Counted from the stretch's first letter, positions 24,106 to 33,058 are shown. The stretch is DNA of 44,873 bases from JAGDYD01 sp046536675 (GCA_046536675.1 JAWDMK010000005.1:1-44873), one strand, 5' to 3'. Numbers and translations are program-made. Notes: generated by a model not told the origin, from the letters alone.

Positions 24106-24933
24106 ATGCGCTACGAAGCATTTGCCGGGTCTTTCTACACATTTGACAGGAAGGAGCTTGAGCAGTTTATAGATAAAGCGTTGCAGAATGCTAATGTTGA
24201 TAAGGAAATTGCTGAGCATGCAGTCTCATTTGTAGCTCCCCATGCCGGCTACATCTACTCTGGCCATGTTGCTGCTTATACATATAAGGCTATTAAGATA
24301 ATGGCGAATGCAAGGAAAGTAGACACCTTCATAATTATAGGCCCTAACCATACAGGTTATGGTGCGCCTATAGCTATATCTGCAGAGGATTGGCATATGC
24401 CATTTGGCGTTGTGAAAAACGACTTGAAGCTTTCAAAACTGATCGCTGAGAAATCAAACTTCATAAATCTTGATGAATCAGCGCATTCAAATGAGCATTC
24501 AATCGAGGTTCAGCTGCCTTTCCTTCAAAAAACTGTTGAAGATCCTAAATGTGTGTTTATCTGCATGGGTGATCAAAGCATAGGAGCAAGCAAAGAGCTT
24601 GCAAAAGCGATATTAGAGGCAAGCAAAGAGCTAGGTAGGGAAGTGGCTGTGATAGCAAGCTCAGATTTCAATCACTACGAAAGCGCCGAAGTAGCGAAAA
24701 GGAAGGATATGCCTGCAATCGAGGCATTGCTAAAATTAGACTATCTTGAATTTAATAAAAGACTAGAGCAGAGCGGCGATACCGCATGCGGTTTTGGCCC
24801 CATAACTGTTGCCACAATTTTTGCAAAGGAAAAGGAAGCAAAGTCGGGCTATCTTTTAAAATATGCGAATTCAGGAGATGCAAACGGCGACTATTCATCT
24901 GTTGTCGCATATGCAAGTATAATCTTTGCGTAG
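24106..24933 (+). CDS. MEMO1-family protein (AmmeMemoRadiSam system protein B)
   Basis: 275 aa, nearly full family length. FAGSFYTFDRKELEQFI, FVAPHAGYIYSGHVAAYTY, IIIGPNHTGYG, SAHSNEHSIEVQLPFLQ and ASSDFNHYES are the conserved blocks, including the His/Asp/Cys-like site of the extradiol-dioxygenase-type fold. The archaeal role is unproven; it is often found with AMMECR1 and a radical SAM protein, but neither is in this window. It is divergent from nth across a 38-bp AT-rich promoter region. The TATA is probably TTTATTTTTA (24071-24080). Confidence 0.88.
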   Translation: MRYEAFAGSFYTFDRKELEQFIDKALQNANVDKEIAEHAVSFVAPHAGYIYSGHVAAYTYKAIKIMANARKVDTFIIIGPNHTGYGAPIAISAEDWHMPFGVVKNDLKLSKLIAEKSNFINLDESAHSNEHSIEVQLPFLQKTVEDPKCVFICMGDQSIGASKELAKAILEASKELGREVAVIASSDFNHYESAEVAKRKDMPAIEALLKLDYLEFNKRLEQSGDTACGFGPITVATIFAKEKEAKSGYLLKYANSGDANGDYSSVVAYASIIFA

Positions 24934-25602
24934 CTACTTTTTTGCTACTATCACAAAAGCGAGGCCTCCGGAAAGATCTTTTTCTCTTATCTCTTTAAAT
25001 CCGTGTTGCTGTATCAGCCTGATAACATATTCCTTATCTACGTTAAAGCCGCGCCTTATATAAACTTCAACATCATGCTTAAGCTTGGCATCAAGTGCAG
25101 GTAATATATTTACAGAGTAGTAAAGTTGGGTTAATTTCCTAAGCACACTATCCTTTGGTCTGAGCATGTCTAGAAGGATAAGCTTTCCGCCAGGCTTGAG
25201 CACCCTATGCATCTCGCTAATCGCGTTATCTAAGTTGTCAAAAATACTAAGTGAAAAAGCTGTAACAACAGCATCAAATGAATCATTGCCAAAACCTAAA
25301 AGTTCAACATTGCCAAGCATATAGCTTAAGTTTGCAAGTCCCTTGCTCTTTTTAATCGCTTCGCTCAGCATATCATTGTTTATATCTATTCCAACAACTT
25401 TGTAATTGCTGTGAGACCTTGCAATTGCATACGCTATGCGCCCTGTGCCTGTAGCGACGTCAAGAATACTTTTCTTGCCTTTGCCCATTTCTGTTTCTTT
25501 TACAGCCTCTTTTATTATCTCTTTATCCAAGCCCATACTGAGCATTTCAATTAGCTTGTCATACTTTGGCGCTATCCTCGAGAAAAATTTATTTAAATCC
25601 AT
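24934..25602 (-). CDS. UbiE/MenG-like SAM methyltransferase
   Basis: 222 aa. FFSRIAPKYDKLIEMLSMGLD, then ILDVATGTGRIAYAI (motif I), VVGIDINNDML, DAVVTAFSLSIFDNLDNAI and HRVLKPGGKLILLDM, in the order of UbiE/COQ5/MenG methyltransferases. It would methylate a quinone ring if the organism makes quinones; without other quinone genes here, another small-molecule substrate is equally possible. The gene abuts the convergent MEMO1 stop codon exactly. Confidence 0.78.
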   Translation of the reverse strand: MDLNKFFSRIAPKYDKLIEMLSMGLDKEIIKEAVKETEMGKGKKSILDVATGTGRIAYAIARSHSNYKVVGIDINNDMLSEAIKKSKGLANLSYMLGNVELLGFGNDSFDAVVTAFSLSIFDNLDNAISEMHRVLKPGGKLILLDMLRPKDSVLRKLTQLYYSVNILPALDAKLKHDVEVYIRRGFNVDKEYVIRLIQQHGFKEIREKDLSGGLAFVIVAKK

Positions 25603-25741
25603 GTAATCCTGCAGAGATACATTATCTGATTATATTATCTAATTGCCTATTTTTATTTATATACCGTTTGCTTTATAAATTAAATTTTTCTGAACAAAAT
25701 TGGATAAATGTTTATAAACGAGAAAAAAATAAAATTTAATT

Positions 25742-26152
25742 ATGGAGAAAACGCCAGCTCAAAAACAAGCTGTTTATAATACTTTAATGAGCATGGCCAA
25801 AGAGTTAGTAAGCTCTGGCAAAAATACAATAGAGATTAAAAATATGAAGATTATAGGCTACAGGCAATATGAAGAAAGAGTTATGCTGATAACAGATATC
25901 CCACAGGGTTCAGATAAGCATTACCATGTGGTTATATATACTAATAGCGAAAAAGTGGAGGGTATCATTAAAGCAATCGAAAACAAAAGAAAGGGAAATG
26001 ATATACTTATTAGCGGGAAATTTAAAATATTGTTAATTAAAGATGAACATGGTGAAAGAATTAATTTTAAGTCAAATGAGTGGGAATTCAAAGTTGTAAA
26101 TAGGTCTTTAATTCCATTGGATGCATTTATTTCTGTTGAGAGGCGTGATTAA
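25742..26152 (+). CDS. Unrecognised 136-aa protein
   Basis: No family recognised. Soluble, Lys/Glu-rich, with predicted N-terminal helix (KQAVYNTLMSMAKELVSS) and several beta strands (IKNMKIIGYRQY, ERVMLITDI, YHVVIYTN, ILISGKFKILLIKDE), perhaps an OB-like or ferredoxin-like fold. The TATA TTTATAAA (25711-25718) is centred 27 bp before the ATG, so the message is probably leaderless. No neighbour on the same strand within 150 bp. Confidence 0.55.
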   Translation: MEKTPAQKQAVYNTLMSMAKELVSSGKNTIEIKNMKIIGYRQYEERVMLITDIPQGSDKHYHVVIYTNSEKVEGIIKAIENKRKGNDILISGKFKILLIKDEHGERINFKSNEWEFKVVNRSLIPLDAFISVERRD

Positions 26153-26309
26153 TATAATAGTTCGAAAACTTAAGAGTGTTAGGCTACTTTTTGCAATCAT
26201 GCAGAGGATTTTAAGATCTAAAAGCCCTTATTTTTGCTTTCATACATTTAGTGGTGTAAAATATGGATAACTATAAATATTATTTTGTGTAAATAATCAT
26301 TGTGGTTTG

Positions 26310-26846
26310 GTGATAGAGATATCACTTCATGGTAGAGGCGGCCAGGGTGTAGTTGCAGCAGGAGAACTCCTGGTGAAAGGCGCAGTTAAACAAGGTATAT
26401 ACGCACAGTCTATTCCATTCTTCGGCGGCGAGAGAAGAGGAGCACCAGTTAGGTCAGGAGTTAGAATATCTGATTCACCAATTTATACTCATGAGAGCAT
26501 AAAGAATGCTGATATAATGGCAATATTCGATGTCTCTCTTTTGGATGTTGTTGATTTGCACATATTAAAAGATGGAGGCTCTCTTCTTATTAATTCACCA
26601 AGTCCAAAAAAGATTGTACAAAATACTTATTATGTTGATGCAACAAGCATTGCAAAGTCTCTCGGTTTGGTTATTGCTGGCTGGCCTTTGGTAAATACAC
26701 CCCTTATGGGCGCACTTGCAAAGATCTCTGGTATTGTAAATGTAAAGGATTTAGAAGCGATAGCAATAGAGCAGTTTGGTCGCAGGGGTGAGCTTAATGC
26801 AAAAGCGATAGAGCTTGGCGCAAACGGGGTGAAGAAGCTTGACTAA
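26310..26846 (+). CDS. porG: Pyruvate:ferredoxin oxidoreductase, gamma subunit
   Basis: 178 aa. ISLHGRGGQGVVAAGELLV and FFGGERRGAPVRSGVRIS are the diagnostic blocks of the gamma domain of 2-oxoacid:ferredoxin oxidoreductases. First gene of a tight gamma-delta-alpha-beta operon that oxidises pyruvate to acetyl-CoA and CO2, reducing ferredoxin. Start taken as GTG at 26310; a TTG lies one codon upstream. A TATA (ACTATAAATA, about 26270-26279) puts the transcript start just before it. The 3' end overlaps porD by eight bases. Confidence 0.9.
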   Translation: MIEISLHGRGGQGVVAAGELLVKGAVKQGIYAQSIPFFGGERRGAPVRSGVRISDSPIYTHESIKNADIMAIFDVSLLDVVDLHILKDGGSLLINSPSPKKIVQNTYYVDATSIAKSLGLVIAGWPLVNTPLMGALAKISGIVNVKDLEAIAIEQFGRRGELNAKAIELGANGVKKLD

Positions 26847-27117
26847 TATAGATGAACTTGCTGAAGAATTACCGATCTCAAAGCCTAGTATAGGCTCTTC
26901 GGGTAAGACAGGCACATGGCGTGTAGAGAAGCCTGTAATAGACTTGGATGCATGCAAGAAGTGTGATATGTGCATATTAGAGTGCGTTGAGAGTACGATA
27001 AACAAAAGAAGCGACGGCTATCCTGAGATAGACTATGATTATTGCAAGGGCTGTGGTGTGTGCTCAACCGTATGCCCTGTAAAGGCAATTAAGATGGTTG
27101 CAGAGGTGAAAATGTGA
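26839..27117 (+). CDS. porD: Pyruvate:ferredoxin oxidoreductase, delta (ferredoxin) subunit
   Basis: 92 aa. Carries two 4Fe-4S motifs: CKKCDMCILEC and CKGCGVCSTVCP, typical of the delta subunit that passes electrons from the catalytic cluster to external ferredoxin. The start is TTG with GGGGTGA a few bases ahead, overlapping porG by eight bases. Ends ATG-TGA, overlapping the porA GTG. Confidence 0.9.
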   Translation: MTNIDELAEELPISKPSIGSSGKTGTWRVEKPVIDLDACKKCDMCILECVESTINKRSDGYPEIDYDYCKGCGVCSTVCPVKAIKMVAEVKM

Positions 27118-28250
27118 TTACAGCTATGGTAGGAAATCATGCTGTGGCTTATGCAGTTAAGCAGGCAAAGCCGCAGGTTCTTGCTGTTTATCCTATAACA
27201 CCCCAAACCACAATGCTGGAGAAGCTTGCTAGTTATGCTGCTTCAGGCGAGCTTAATGCCAAGCTTATAAAGGTTGAGAGCGAGCATTCAGCTATGGCTT
27301 CTATATATGGTGCTGCAATAGCAGGCGCAAGGGTTTTTACCGCAACATCATCGCAAGGCTTGCTCTATATGGGAGAAGTAATCTACTGGGCTGGCGGGCA
27401 AAGAGTGCCAATTGTGGCTGGCATAGCAACAAGGGCTATTGGTTCGCCATGGTCTATATGGGATGACCACCAAGATTTTGTGAGCAAGAGAGATGCGATA
27501 TGGATCCAGATGATGGCAGAGAATGTGCAAGATGCTTATGACATGACCTTGCAAGCTTTCAAGATTTCAGAAGACAAGCGCGTAATACTGCCTGTGATGA
27601 TGGGCTTTGATGGATTTGTACTAACGCACACAATGGAAAGGCTTAGCACCTTAGATGATGCGACTGTAGACTCATTTATACCAGAGCGCGATTTTAACAT
27701 TGTAGACTTTGATAAGCCAATAGGTATAGGCCCAATAGCAACACAGGATAATTATATAAAGTATAGATACAAGGCGATGCAGGCGATGGAGCGTTCAAAA
27801 GAGGTCATAGAAGAGATTTCTAAAGAGTATTCTACGCTCAGCGGCAGGGAGCAGCATGGGCTTATAGAATTCTATAAGTGTGATGATGCAGACTATATAA
27901 TAGTGGCGATGGGTGCATGGGCTGGTGATGCAAGAGTGGCTGTAGATGAGCTAAGGAGCAAGGGTATTAGCATAGGGCTTGCAAAGCTCAGGGTTGTAAG
28001 GCCTTTCCCGAAGGAAAAGCTTATGCAGGTTAAAGATAGAAAGGCGCTTATTGTGCTTGATAGAGCATATTCCTATGGATTCGGCGGCATATTGGCGACA
28101 GAGGTGAAGGCTTCTCTCTATAATGCCAATATCCCTATCTATAGTGTTATAGGAGGCATAGGCGGTAAGGAGTTAGGAAAGAATGAGATTATAGGTGTTG
28201 TTGAAAAGCTTCTAAGTGGTAAGCTTGAGAGCGAGGTGTGGCTTTTATGA
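27114..28250 (+). CDS. porA: Pyruvate:ferredoxin oxidoreductase, alpha subunit
   Basis: 378 aa. VAYAVKQAKPQVLAVYPITP, KVESEHSAMASIYGAAIAGA and TATSSQGLLYMGE are the conserved pyrimidine-binding-domain blocks; IVLDRAYSYGFGGILATE is the C-terminal domain. With PorB it forms the thiamine-diphosphate active site. Start GTG at 27114 with AGAGGTGAA ahead. The stop overlaps the porB start as ATGA. The combination with D and G subunits and the sequence suit a pyruvate rather than a 2-oxoglutarate enzyme, though I cannot exclude a broad substrate range. Confidence 0.9.
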   Translation: MITAMVGNHAVAYAVKQAKPQVLAVYPITPQTTMLEKLASYAASGELNAKLIKVESEHSAMASIYGAAIAGARVFTATSSQGLLYMGEVIYWAGGQRVPIVAGIATRAIGSPWSIWDDHQDFVSKRDAIWIQMMAENVQDAYDMTLQAFKISEDKRVILPVMMGFDGFVLTHTMERLSTLDDATVDSFIPERDFNIVDFDKPIGIGPIATQDNYIKYRYKAMQAMERSKEVIEEISKEYSTLSGREQHGLIEFYKCDDADYIIVAMGAWAGDARVAVDELRSKGISIGLAKLRVVRPFPKEKLMQVKDRKALIVLDRAYSYGFGGILATEVKASLYNANIPIYSVIGGIGGKELGKNEIIGVVEKLLSGKLESEVWLL

Positions 28251-29122
28251 ACTTCCTTAAAGGAAATGCGGCATGCCCTGGTTGCCCGATACCAAAAGAG
28301 TTAGATGCAATACTTGATGTTTATGGAAAGAAGACAGTGATTGTAGTTCCTGCTTCATGCTCAACAGTAATAATGGGTGACACTGTTCTAGGCATGCCTT
28401 CGCCAGTTACTGTTGTTCACAGCCCTTTTGCAGCTGCAGCTTCTATCGCATCTGGCTTATCAGCTGCAATGGAGTTTAGAAAAGATGATGCAAACATATT
28501 GGTCTGGGCTGGTGACGGTTCAACAAGTGATATTGGCTTTGCAGCGGTAAGCGGAGCCGCCGAAAGGAATGAAGATATAACCTATGTTTGCTATGACAAT
28601 GAAGCGTATATGAATACTGGTATACAGAGATCTAGCCTAACACCATATGGTGCTTGGACTACAACTACTCCTTCGCATAAACATGAGTTCAAGAAACCTT
28701 TGCCACTCATAATAGCTATGCACAATGTACCTTATGTTGCGACAGCATCAATATCGTATCTTGCAGATTTCAAGGCAAAATTCTCGAAGGCTAAGAGCAT
28801 TAAAGGCTTTAGGTATATACACCTTCTTTCCCCATGTCCTCCTGGATGGAAGTTTGATGCAAGCTTAACAATGAATATAGGCAAGCTTGCAGTTGAGACA
28901 GGTATGTGGCCATTATACGAGATAGAAAACGGTGTATTCAAGCTATCTAGCATAAGCAAGCCTTATATTGACAAGGCAAAGCGCAAGCCTTTGGAAGAAT
29001 ACCTAAAGCTTCAGGAGAGGTTTAGCGGACTAAGCAGCGAAGAACTTGCAAATATGCAAGCGTATATTGATGAGATGTGGAACTATATAGCAAAGGTTAA
29101 TGATTCAAAACTTATTCCTTAA
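28247..29122 (+). CDS. porB: Pyruvate:ferredoxin oxidoreductase, beta subunit
   Basis: 291 aa from the ATG at 28247, which overlaps the porA stop as ATGA and has GAGGTG ahead (an in-frame GTG lies at 28238). The AACPGCP pair, ASCSTV and SPCPPGW supply the four Cys of the 4Fe-4S cluster next to thiamine diphosphate. WAGDGSTSDIG and CYDNEAYMNTGIQRS are the TPP/Mg binding blocks. Catalytic partner of PorA. Its 3' end overlaps the convergent sufC by 11 bases. Confidence 0.92.
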   Translation: MNFLKGNAACPGCPIPKELDAILDVYGKKTVIVVPASCSTVIMGDTVLGMPSPVTVVHSPFAAAASIASGLSAAMEFRKDDANILVWAGDGSTSDIGFAAVSGAAERNEDITYVCYDNEAYMNTGIQRSSLTPYGAWTTTTPSHKHEFKKPLPLIIAMHNVPYVATASISYLADFKAKFSKAKSIKGFRYIHLLSPCPPGWKFDASLTMNIGKLAVETGMWPLYEIENGVFKLSSISKPYIDKAKRKPLEEYLKLQERFSGLSSEELANMQAYIDEMWNYIAKVNDSKLIP

Positions 29123-29846
29123 CAAAGCTTGCATAGCCCTCTTTCTCTATTTTCTCAGCGAGCTCTTTGCCACCACTCTCAACAATCTTTCCTCTACTTA
29201 GTATATGCACAGTTCCATTCTTAAATTCAAGTGAACCGAGTATCCTTGTATAATGTGTTATAACTATACAACCCATACCATTGCTTACACTCTTGCTAAT
29301 AGCCTTGCCTATAATCCTTACAGCGTCTACATCTAGCCCTGAGTCTGGCTCATCAAGAATTGCAATTTTTGGCTTAAGCACAAGCATCTGCAGAATTTCA
29401 CTTTTTTTCTTTTCTCCACCTGAGAAGCCTAGATTTACTGGCCTCTTTATTACCTCTTCGCTCATCGCTAATTCCTTTATACCCTCTTTCACGCTTTGCA
29501 TAAGCTCCTTTATATCGCTCCCGCCTAGTGCTGATTTTGCATTATTAAGGAATGAAAGAAATGAAACTCCCTCTATCTCTACAGGGGTTTGATACTGCAA
29601 GAAAAGACCTAGCTTTGCGCGCTCATCAGTCCTTAGCTCAAGTATACTCTTGCCATCAACAAGTATATCGCCTTTTCTTATCTTTACGCCTGAGAGCCCC
29701 ATTATCGCTTTTGCAAGAGTAGTCTTGCCGCTTCCATTCGGACCCATTATTACATGAAGCTCTCCGCTCTTTACACTTAGGTTTATCCCATTTAGAATCT
29801 CTTTTCCATCTATCTCTGCATAAAGGTCTTTTATCTCAAGCAACAT
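29112..29846 (-). CDS. sufC: SufC, Fe-S cluster assembly ATPase
   Basis: 244 aa ABC-type ATPase without membrane domains. Walker A GPNGSGKTTL, Q-loop FLQYQTPVEIEGV, signature GFSGGEKKKSEILQ and Walker B KIAILDEPDSGLDVD are all present, with the SufC-specific KKKSE after the signature. It energises the SUF scaffold. It directly follows the SufB/D-like gene with no intergenic base. Converges on porB with an 11-base overlap. Confidence 0.92.
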   Translation of the reverse strand: MLLEIKDLYAEIDGKEILNGINLSVKSGELHVIMGPNGSGKTTLAKAIMGLSGVKIRKGDILVDGKSILELRTDERAKLGLFLQYQTPVEIEGVSFLSFLNNAKSALGGSDIKELMQSVKEGIKELAMSEEVIKRPVNLGFSGGEKKKSEILQMLVLKPKIAILDEPDSGLDVDAVRIIGKAISKSVSNGMGCIVITHYTRILGSLEFKNGTVHILSRGKIVESGGKELAEKIEKEGYASFVKE

Positions 29847-30950
29847 CTAAACACCCAAAAGTTCATTAAGCATCGAATCTATCCTAGTTTTTAAATATTC
29901 ATTTGATGAAAACCTCATAATATGCTTATCGAGCATACCCATTAGAATAAGCTTCTTTGAATCACTTTTGCTAATGCCTCTGCTCATAAGATACTCTATT
30001 GCTTCTGTGCTTATAGGCGAGACAGCAGCCGCATGCGAAGCTTTAACTTCATTCTCCTCTGTACCCATTGAAGGTATTGCCTCTATTTTTGAATTATCTA
30101 AGCTAATGCCTCTTGTTGATATTACTGACTCGCTGCGATAAGCTCCTTTTTCTATGCTAGAATTTTCTTTCATCGATATTATAGAGCCATGAGAGCCTAT
30201 CGCACTAGCATTGATAAAACTCTTTGCTTCAGGGCCTTTGCTGTTTACCAAATCTGCTATGTCTATGGTACTATTTTTTCCAATGATAATATTATTTATC
30301 ATCACCTTGCTGCTGGCATAGCCTACTATTTTGTTCCTCGACTTTGCTTCCCTGTTGCAGAGAAAGTTGTTTACATTAAGCTCTGAGCGCTCGCTGAGCA
30401 CAGCATTGTAGAAGTTAAGAGACCTCTTGTTGCTTAGCTGTATAATATCAAGCCCTATCTTTGAGCCCTTTTCAGCACTAATCTCGTTTATAATGCTGTT
30501 GTCGCCATATAAGAATTCCTCTAAGCTAAGTCCAGCATGCCCAGCTGCTTTGGCGATAACTAGCAGTCCTTCCCCGCCCATAAGAAGCCTTAAGCTTGCC
30601 TTATTTTTCCTTTCCACACTTATGAGCAGGAGCTTTTCGATGTTAGCCATAGTAAAACCAATGTATCTGCTTTCTGCCCTTGTCTTAAATTCATATGCCA
30701 ATTCATCTTCTATGTCGTGAATCTCTATCCTAGCATTCTTGATCCATTCATTCACTATAAATTCGGAACCGTTTGTAATAATATCAAATGCCAATTTGTT
30801 TTCCTTGGCAAAGTTTTGCATTTCATCTATGCTAGGCCTAGCACTTTTTTTAAGCTCTATCCTCACACTGTTCCTAACATAAAGCAGATCTGGCTCTTCA
30901 GGAAGTTCTTTATCGAGCCCTTTTACCATATCTAAGTATTTCATCCACAT
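29847..30950 (-). CDS. SufB/SufD-like scaffold protein
   Basis: 367 aa, the only SufB/SufD homologue here and shorter than bacterial SufB. Predicted beta-helix core followed by the family C-terminal block NEVKASHAAAVSPI, EAIEYLMSRGISKSDSKKL. The KASH motif has the SufD-type His where SufB would have E-V-E-H-E-A, and I see only one Cys (NNFLCNREAK). It forms a two-gene SUF unit with sufC, resembling the minimal SufBC/Sms systems of archaea. Start is ATG at 30950 or at 30944, the latter better placed behind AAAGAGG. Confidence 0.83.
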   Translation of the reverse strand: MWMKYLDMVKGLDKELPEEPDLLYVRNSVRIELKKSARPSIDEMQNFAKENKLAFDIITNGSEFIVNEWIKNARIEIHDIEDELAYEFKTRAESRYIGFTMANIEKLLLISVERKNKASLRLLMGGEGLLVIAKAAGHAGLSLEEFLYGDNSIINEISAEKGSKIGLDIIQLSNKRSLNFYNAVLSERSELNVNNFLCNREAKSRNKIVGYASSKVMINNIIIGKNSTIDIADLVNSKGPEAKSFINASAIGSHGSIISMKENSSIEKGAYRSESVISTRGISLDNSKIEAIPSMGTEENEVKASHAAAVSPISTEAIEYLMSRGISKSDSKKLILMGMLDKHIMRFSSNEYLKTRIDSMLNELLGV

Positions 30951-31075
30951 CCTCTTTACAACCCTTTTATTAGCATAAGCATATTAAAATGCTCTTTTTT
31001 TGCTGTCACTTATGCTAGTGCTTGCAAATAAAATATGTTTAGAAAGATATAAATATAACTCGGTTATTGAAAAAG

Positions 31076-31162
31076 GGCGGAGAAAAAACCGGAGAAAGGG
31101 GGTAACAAAAAATAAGTAGTGTGTGCCACAAAAGTGGCACACCTTTGCAGTAGCTACTTTTT
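31076..31162 (+). ncRNA. Candidate small RNA of about 87 nt
   Basis: A plus-strand TATA GATATAAATA (31046-31055) without any following start codon predicts a transcript from about 31076. It would contain purine/G-rich tracts, a perfect 9-bp hairpin and end at CTACTTTTT (31154-31162), a T-tract terminator. AAGTAG (31114-31119) pairs with CTACTT (31154-31159) around the hairpin. It overlaps the 3' end of the minus-strand 88-aa gene. No known RNA family recognised. Confidence 0.3.
31107..31142 (-). terminator. Hairpin plus T-tract after the 88-aa gene
   Basis: GTGTGCCAC (31121-31129) and GTGGCACAC (31134-31142) form a perfect 9-bp stem with a four-base loop. On the minus strand it is followed by a run of six T (31107-31112), a likely transcription end between this gene and sufB. 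Confidence 0.5.
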
Positions 31163-31420
31163 GAGTGCTTCTAGGAATTCTATTATCTGAAGTTCGAGCA
31201 GCATTCTCTTAATTACTGCTGCTTCTGGGCCGTTTTCTTCTTTTATATATTTCTCCATCGCCTCTATTACCACTGGCCTTATTTTTCCTTTGTGTGCTGC
31301 TTCCTCTGCTATTATGGGAGCATATCCTTTGCTTTGCTTGAGTTCCTGTAGTATTTCATCTACGCTCGCTCTACTTAACTCTAGCTTCCCTTTTTCTATC
31401 CCCATATTTATCTTCCCCAC
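31154..31420 (-). CDS. Small helical protein of unknown function
   Basis: 88 aa, rich in Glu, Lys, Ile and Leu; predicted all-helical (SRASVDEILQELKQSK, APIIAEEAAHKG, RPVVIEAMEKYIKEE, AAVIKRMLLELQIIEFLEAL). No family recognised. GTG start at 31420, with an ATG at 31405 as an alternative behind GGGGTGGGG. TATA TATTTAAAT lies near 31451-31459. A strong terminator-like hairpin follows. Confidence 0.55.
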   Translation of the reverse strand: MGKINMGIEKGKLELSRASVDEILQELKQSKGYAPIIAEEAAHKGKIRPVVIEAMEKYIKEENGPEAAVIKRMLLELQIIEFLEALKK

Positions 31421-31495
31421 CCCTTCGATTACTATTAATACTCAAAGTAATATTTAAATCTAACCATGCCTTTTATTCCACTATTCATGCATTTA

Positions 31496-33058
31496 TCAAA
31501 CGCTAAGCTTTTTCTGGCCCTCGCTCTTCTGCGCTGCAAGTTTTGCCTTTATGCTGTTTATAATAGAGAGCATCTTCCTCTCTCTTTGCCTTGAAACGAA
31601 GAAATAGACCTCATCTTTTGTTGCTTTTGTAACAAGTATATAAATCTCGCCTGCTCTAAACCTGCCAGTCCTGCCCCGCCTCTGTATATTCCTTATCTCA
31701 TTTGGTATGGGCTCGTAGAACACTACAACATCTACGCTTGGTATGTCTAGGCCTTCTTCGCCTATCGAGCTTGCAACAAGTATATTGAATTTGCCGCTTC
31801 TAAAGTCTTCTATTATCTGCTTCTGCTGCATCTGCGTTATACCCTCTTTTTTACCTACAAAAGGCCTTGCATTATATCCATGATTGCTTAGTTGCTCTAC
31901 TAACATTTTTATGCTAGATCTATACTGTGCAAATACAATAATGCTTTTATCCTTGTATTCAGCCAATATACCAAGCAGTGCCTCAACCTTCGGGTGTTCG
32001 TAGCCTAGCCTTATACCTTCATCGCTTATCTGTTTTGCTATTATAATATTCTTGTTGTTGAGAAGGCTTAGTATGGCCCTGCTCTTCTTCTCCCTTCTTG
32101 CAAGACTCTCGATATGGCTTGAGAATGCGTATAGCCCTTCTGTCTCTACAAGATCATACATATGAAGCAGGTTTAAGAGCTTTATATAGCTATACATCGC
32201 CCCGAATCTATAGTTTGTTGCTGTTATCTTGCTTATTTCGTTTCCTAGCTCTATGAGCTTGCCTTTTGGTATGTGCTCAAACTTTTTGAAGCCTATAAGC
32301 TCCATCTTGTTTAATGATTCAAGGCTCTCTTCTATTAGTGGTCTTAAGTAGCTTGTTATGAGCCTTATCCTCTCAGATTTCTCAACATATATTACATGAA
32401 GATATTTCGGCATTACATATTGCACAACATCTTCGTCTGTTGATATTCTTACCTCTATGTTTTCTATCTTTAGTGTATCGATAAGCTCTTTTATCTTCTC
32501 GGGCTTGCCACCAGGCGATGCTGTTAAGCCAACAATCTGTACGCCTTTCTGCTCAGCTTCGTTTGCTATATAAGTATAGGCATATTTGCCCACAGCCCTG
32601 TGGCATTCATCAAAAACGATAATGCCGAAATCGTCTAAGCTAAGAAGCGCGTGCTTTAAGTCATTTGCTATTGTTTGTGGAGTTGCAACTATGACCTTTG
32701 CTTCATTCTCAAGCATCATTCTCTTCTTCTTGCCAACCGCGCCTGTAAGTAAAAGTATTTCATTTGGTTCTAACCTGAGAAGCCCAAGAAGTGTATTGTG
32801 GTGCTGTTCACATAGAGGCTTTGTTGGTGCTAGAAACATTGCTTTCTTCCCTTTGTATAGTGCATCTGCTATCGCAAATATACCTATGAGCGTTTTTCCA
32901 AGCCCTGTTGGCAATACAACAAGCGTGTTTTTGCCCTGGAGTATGCTCTTTGTTATATTGAATTGGTATTCTCTAAATGCCAAGCCTTCTAGCTTTACAA
33001 GGCTTGTTGCAGGGCCGAGCTCATACCATCTTTTGTCAGCATCTATTTCGCTATCCAT
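31496..33058 (-). CDS. Hef-type SF2 DNA helicase without nuclease domain
   Basis: 520 aa. Superfamily 2 helicase with Walker A VLPTGLGKT, DECH box VFDECHRA, motif III GLTASPG, and motif VI RNIQRRGRTGRFR. The region about residues 210-330 is the helical insertion characteristic of Hef/FANCM/Mph1 helicases, which act on stalled forks. Full archaeal Hef carries a C-terminal XPF-type nuclease (ERKxxxD) and HhH domain; here the protein ends shortly after motif VI, so only the helicase half is present. It shares a TATA element with the divergent HIT gene. Confidence 0.86.
   Translation of the reverse strand: MDSEIDADKRWYELGPATSLVKLEGLAFREYQFNITKSILQGKNTLVVLPTGLGKTLIGIFAIADALYKGKKAMFLAPTKPLCEQHHNTLLGLLRLEPNEILLLTGAVGKKKRMMLENEAKVIVATPQTIANDLKHALLSLDDFGIIVFDECHRAVGKYAYTYIANEAEQKGVQIVGLTASPGGKPEKIKELIDTLKIENIEVRISTDEDVVQYVMPKYLHVIYVEKSERIRLITSYLRPLIEESLESLNKMELIGFKKFEHIPKGKLIELGNEISKITATNYRFGAMYSYIKLLNLLHMYDLVETEGLYAFSSHIESLARREKKSRAILSLLNNKNIIIAKQISDEGIRLGYEHPKVEALLGILAEYKDKSIIVFAQYRSSIKMLVEQLSNHGYNARPFVGKKEGITQMQQKQIIEDFRSGKFNILVASSIGEEGLDIPSVDVVVFYEPIPNEIRNIQRRGRTGRFRAGEIYILVTKATKDEVYFFVSRQRERKMLSIINSIKAKLAAQKSEGQKKLSV

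Noticed and set aside
26153..26306. Short frames in the gap before porG
   Set aside because: At most 23 codons, without promoter spacing or recognisable sequence; the gap is best read as promoter region.
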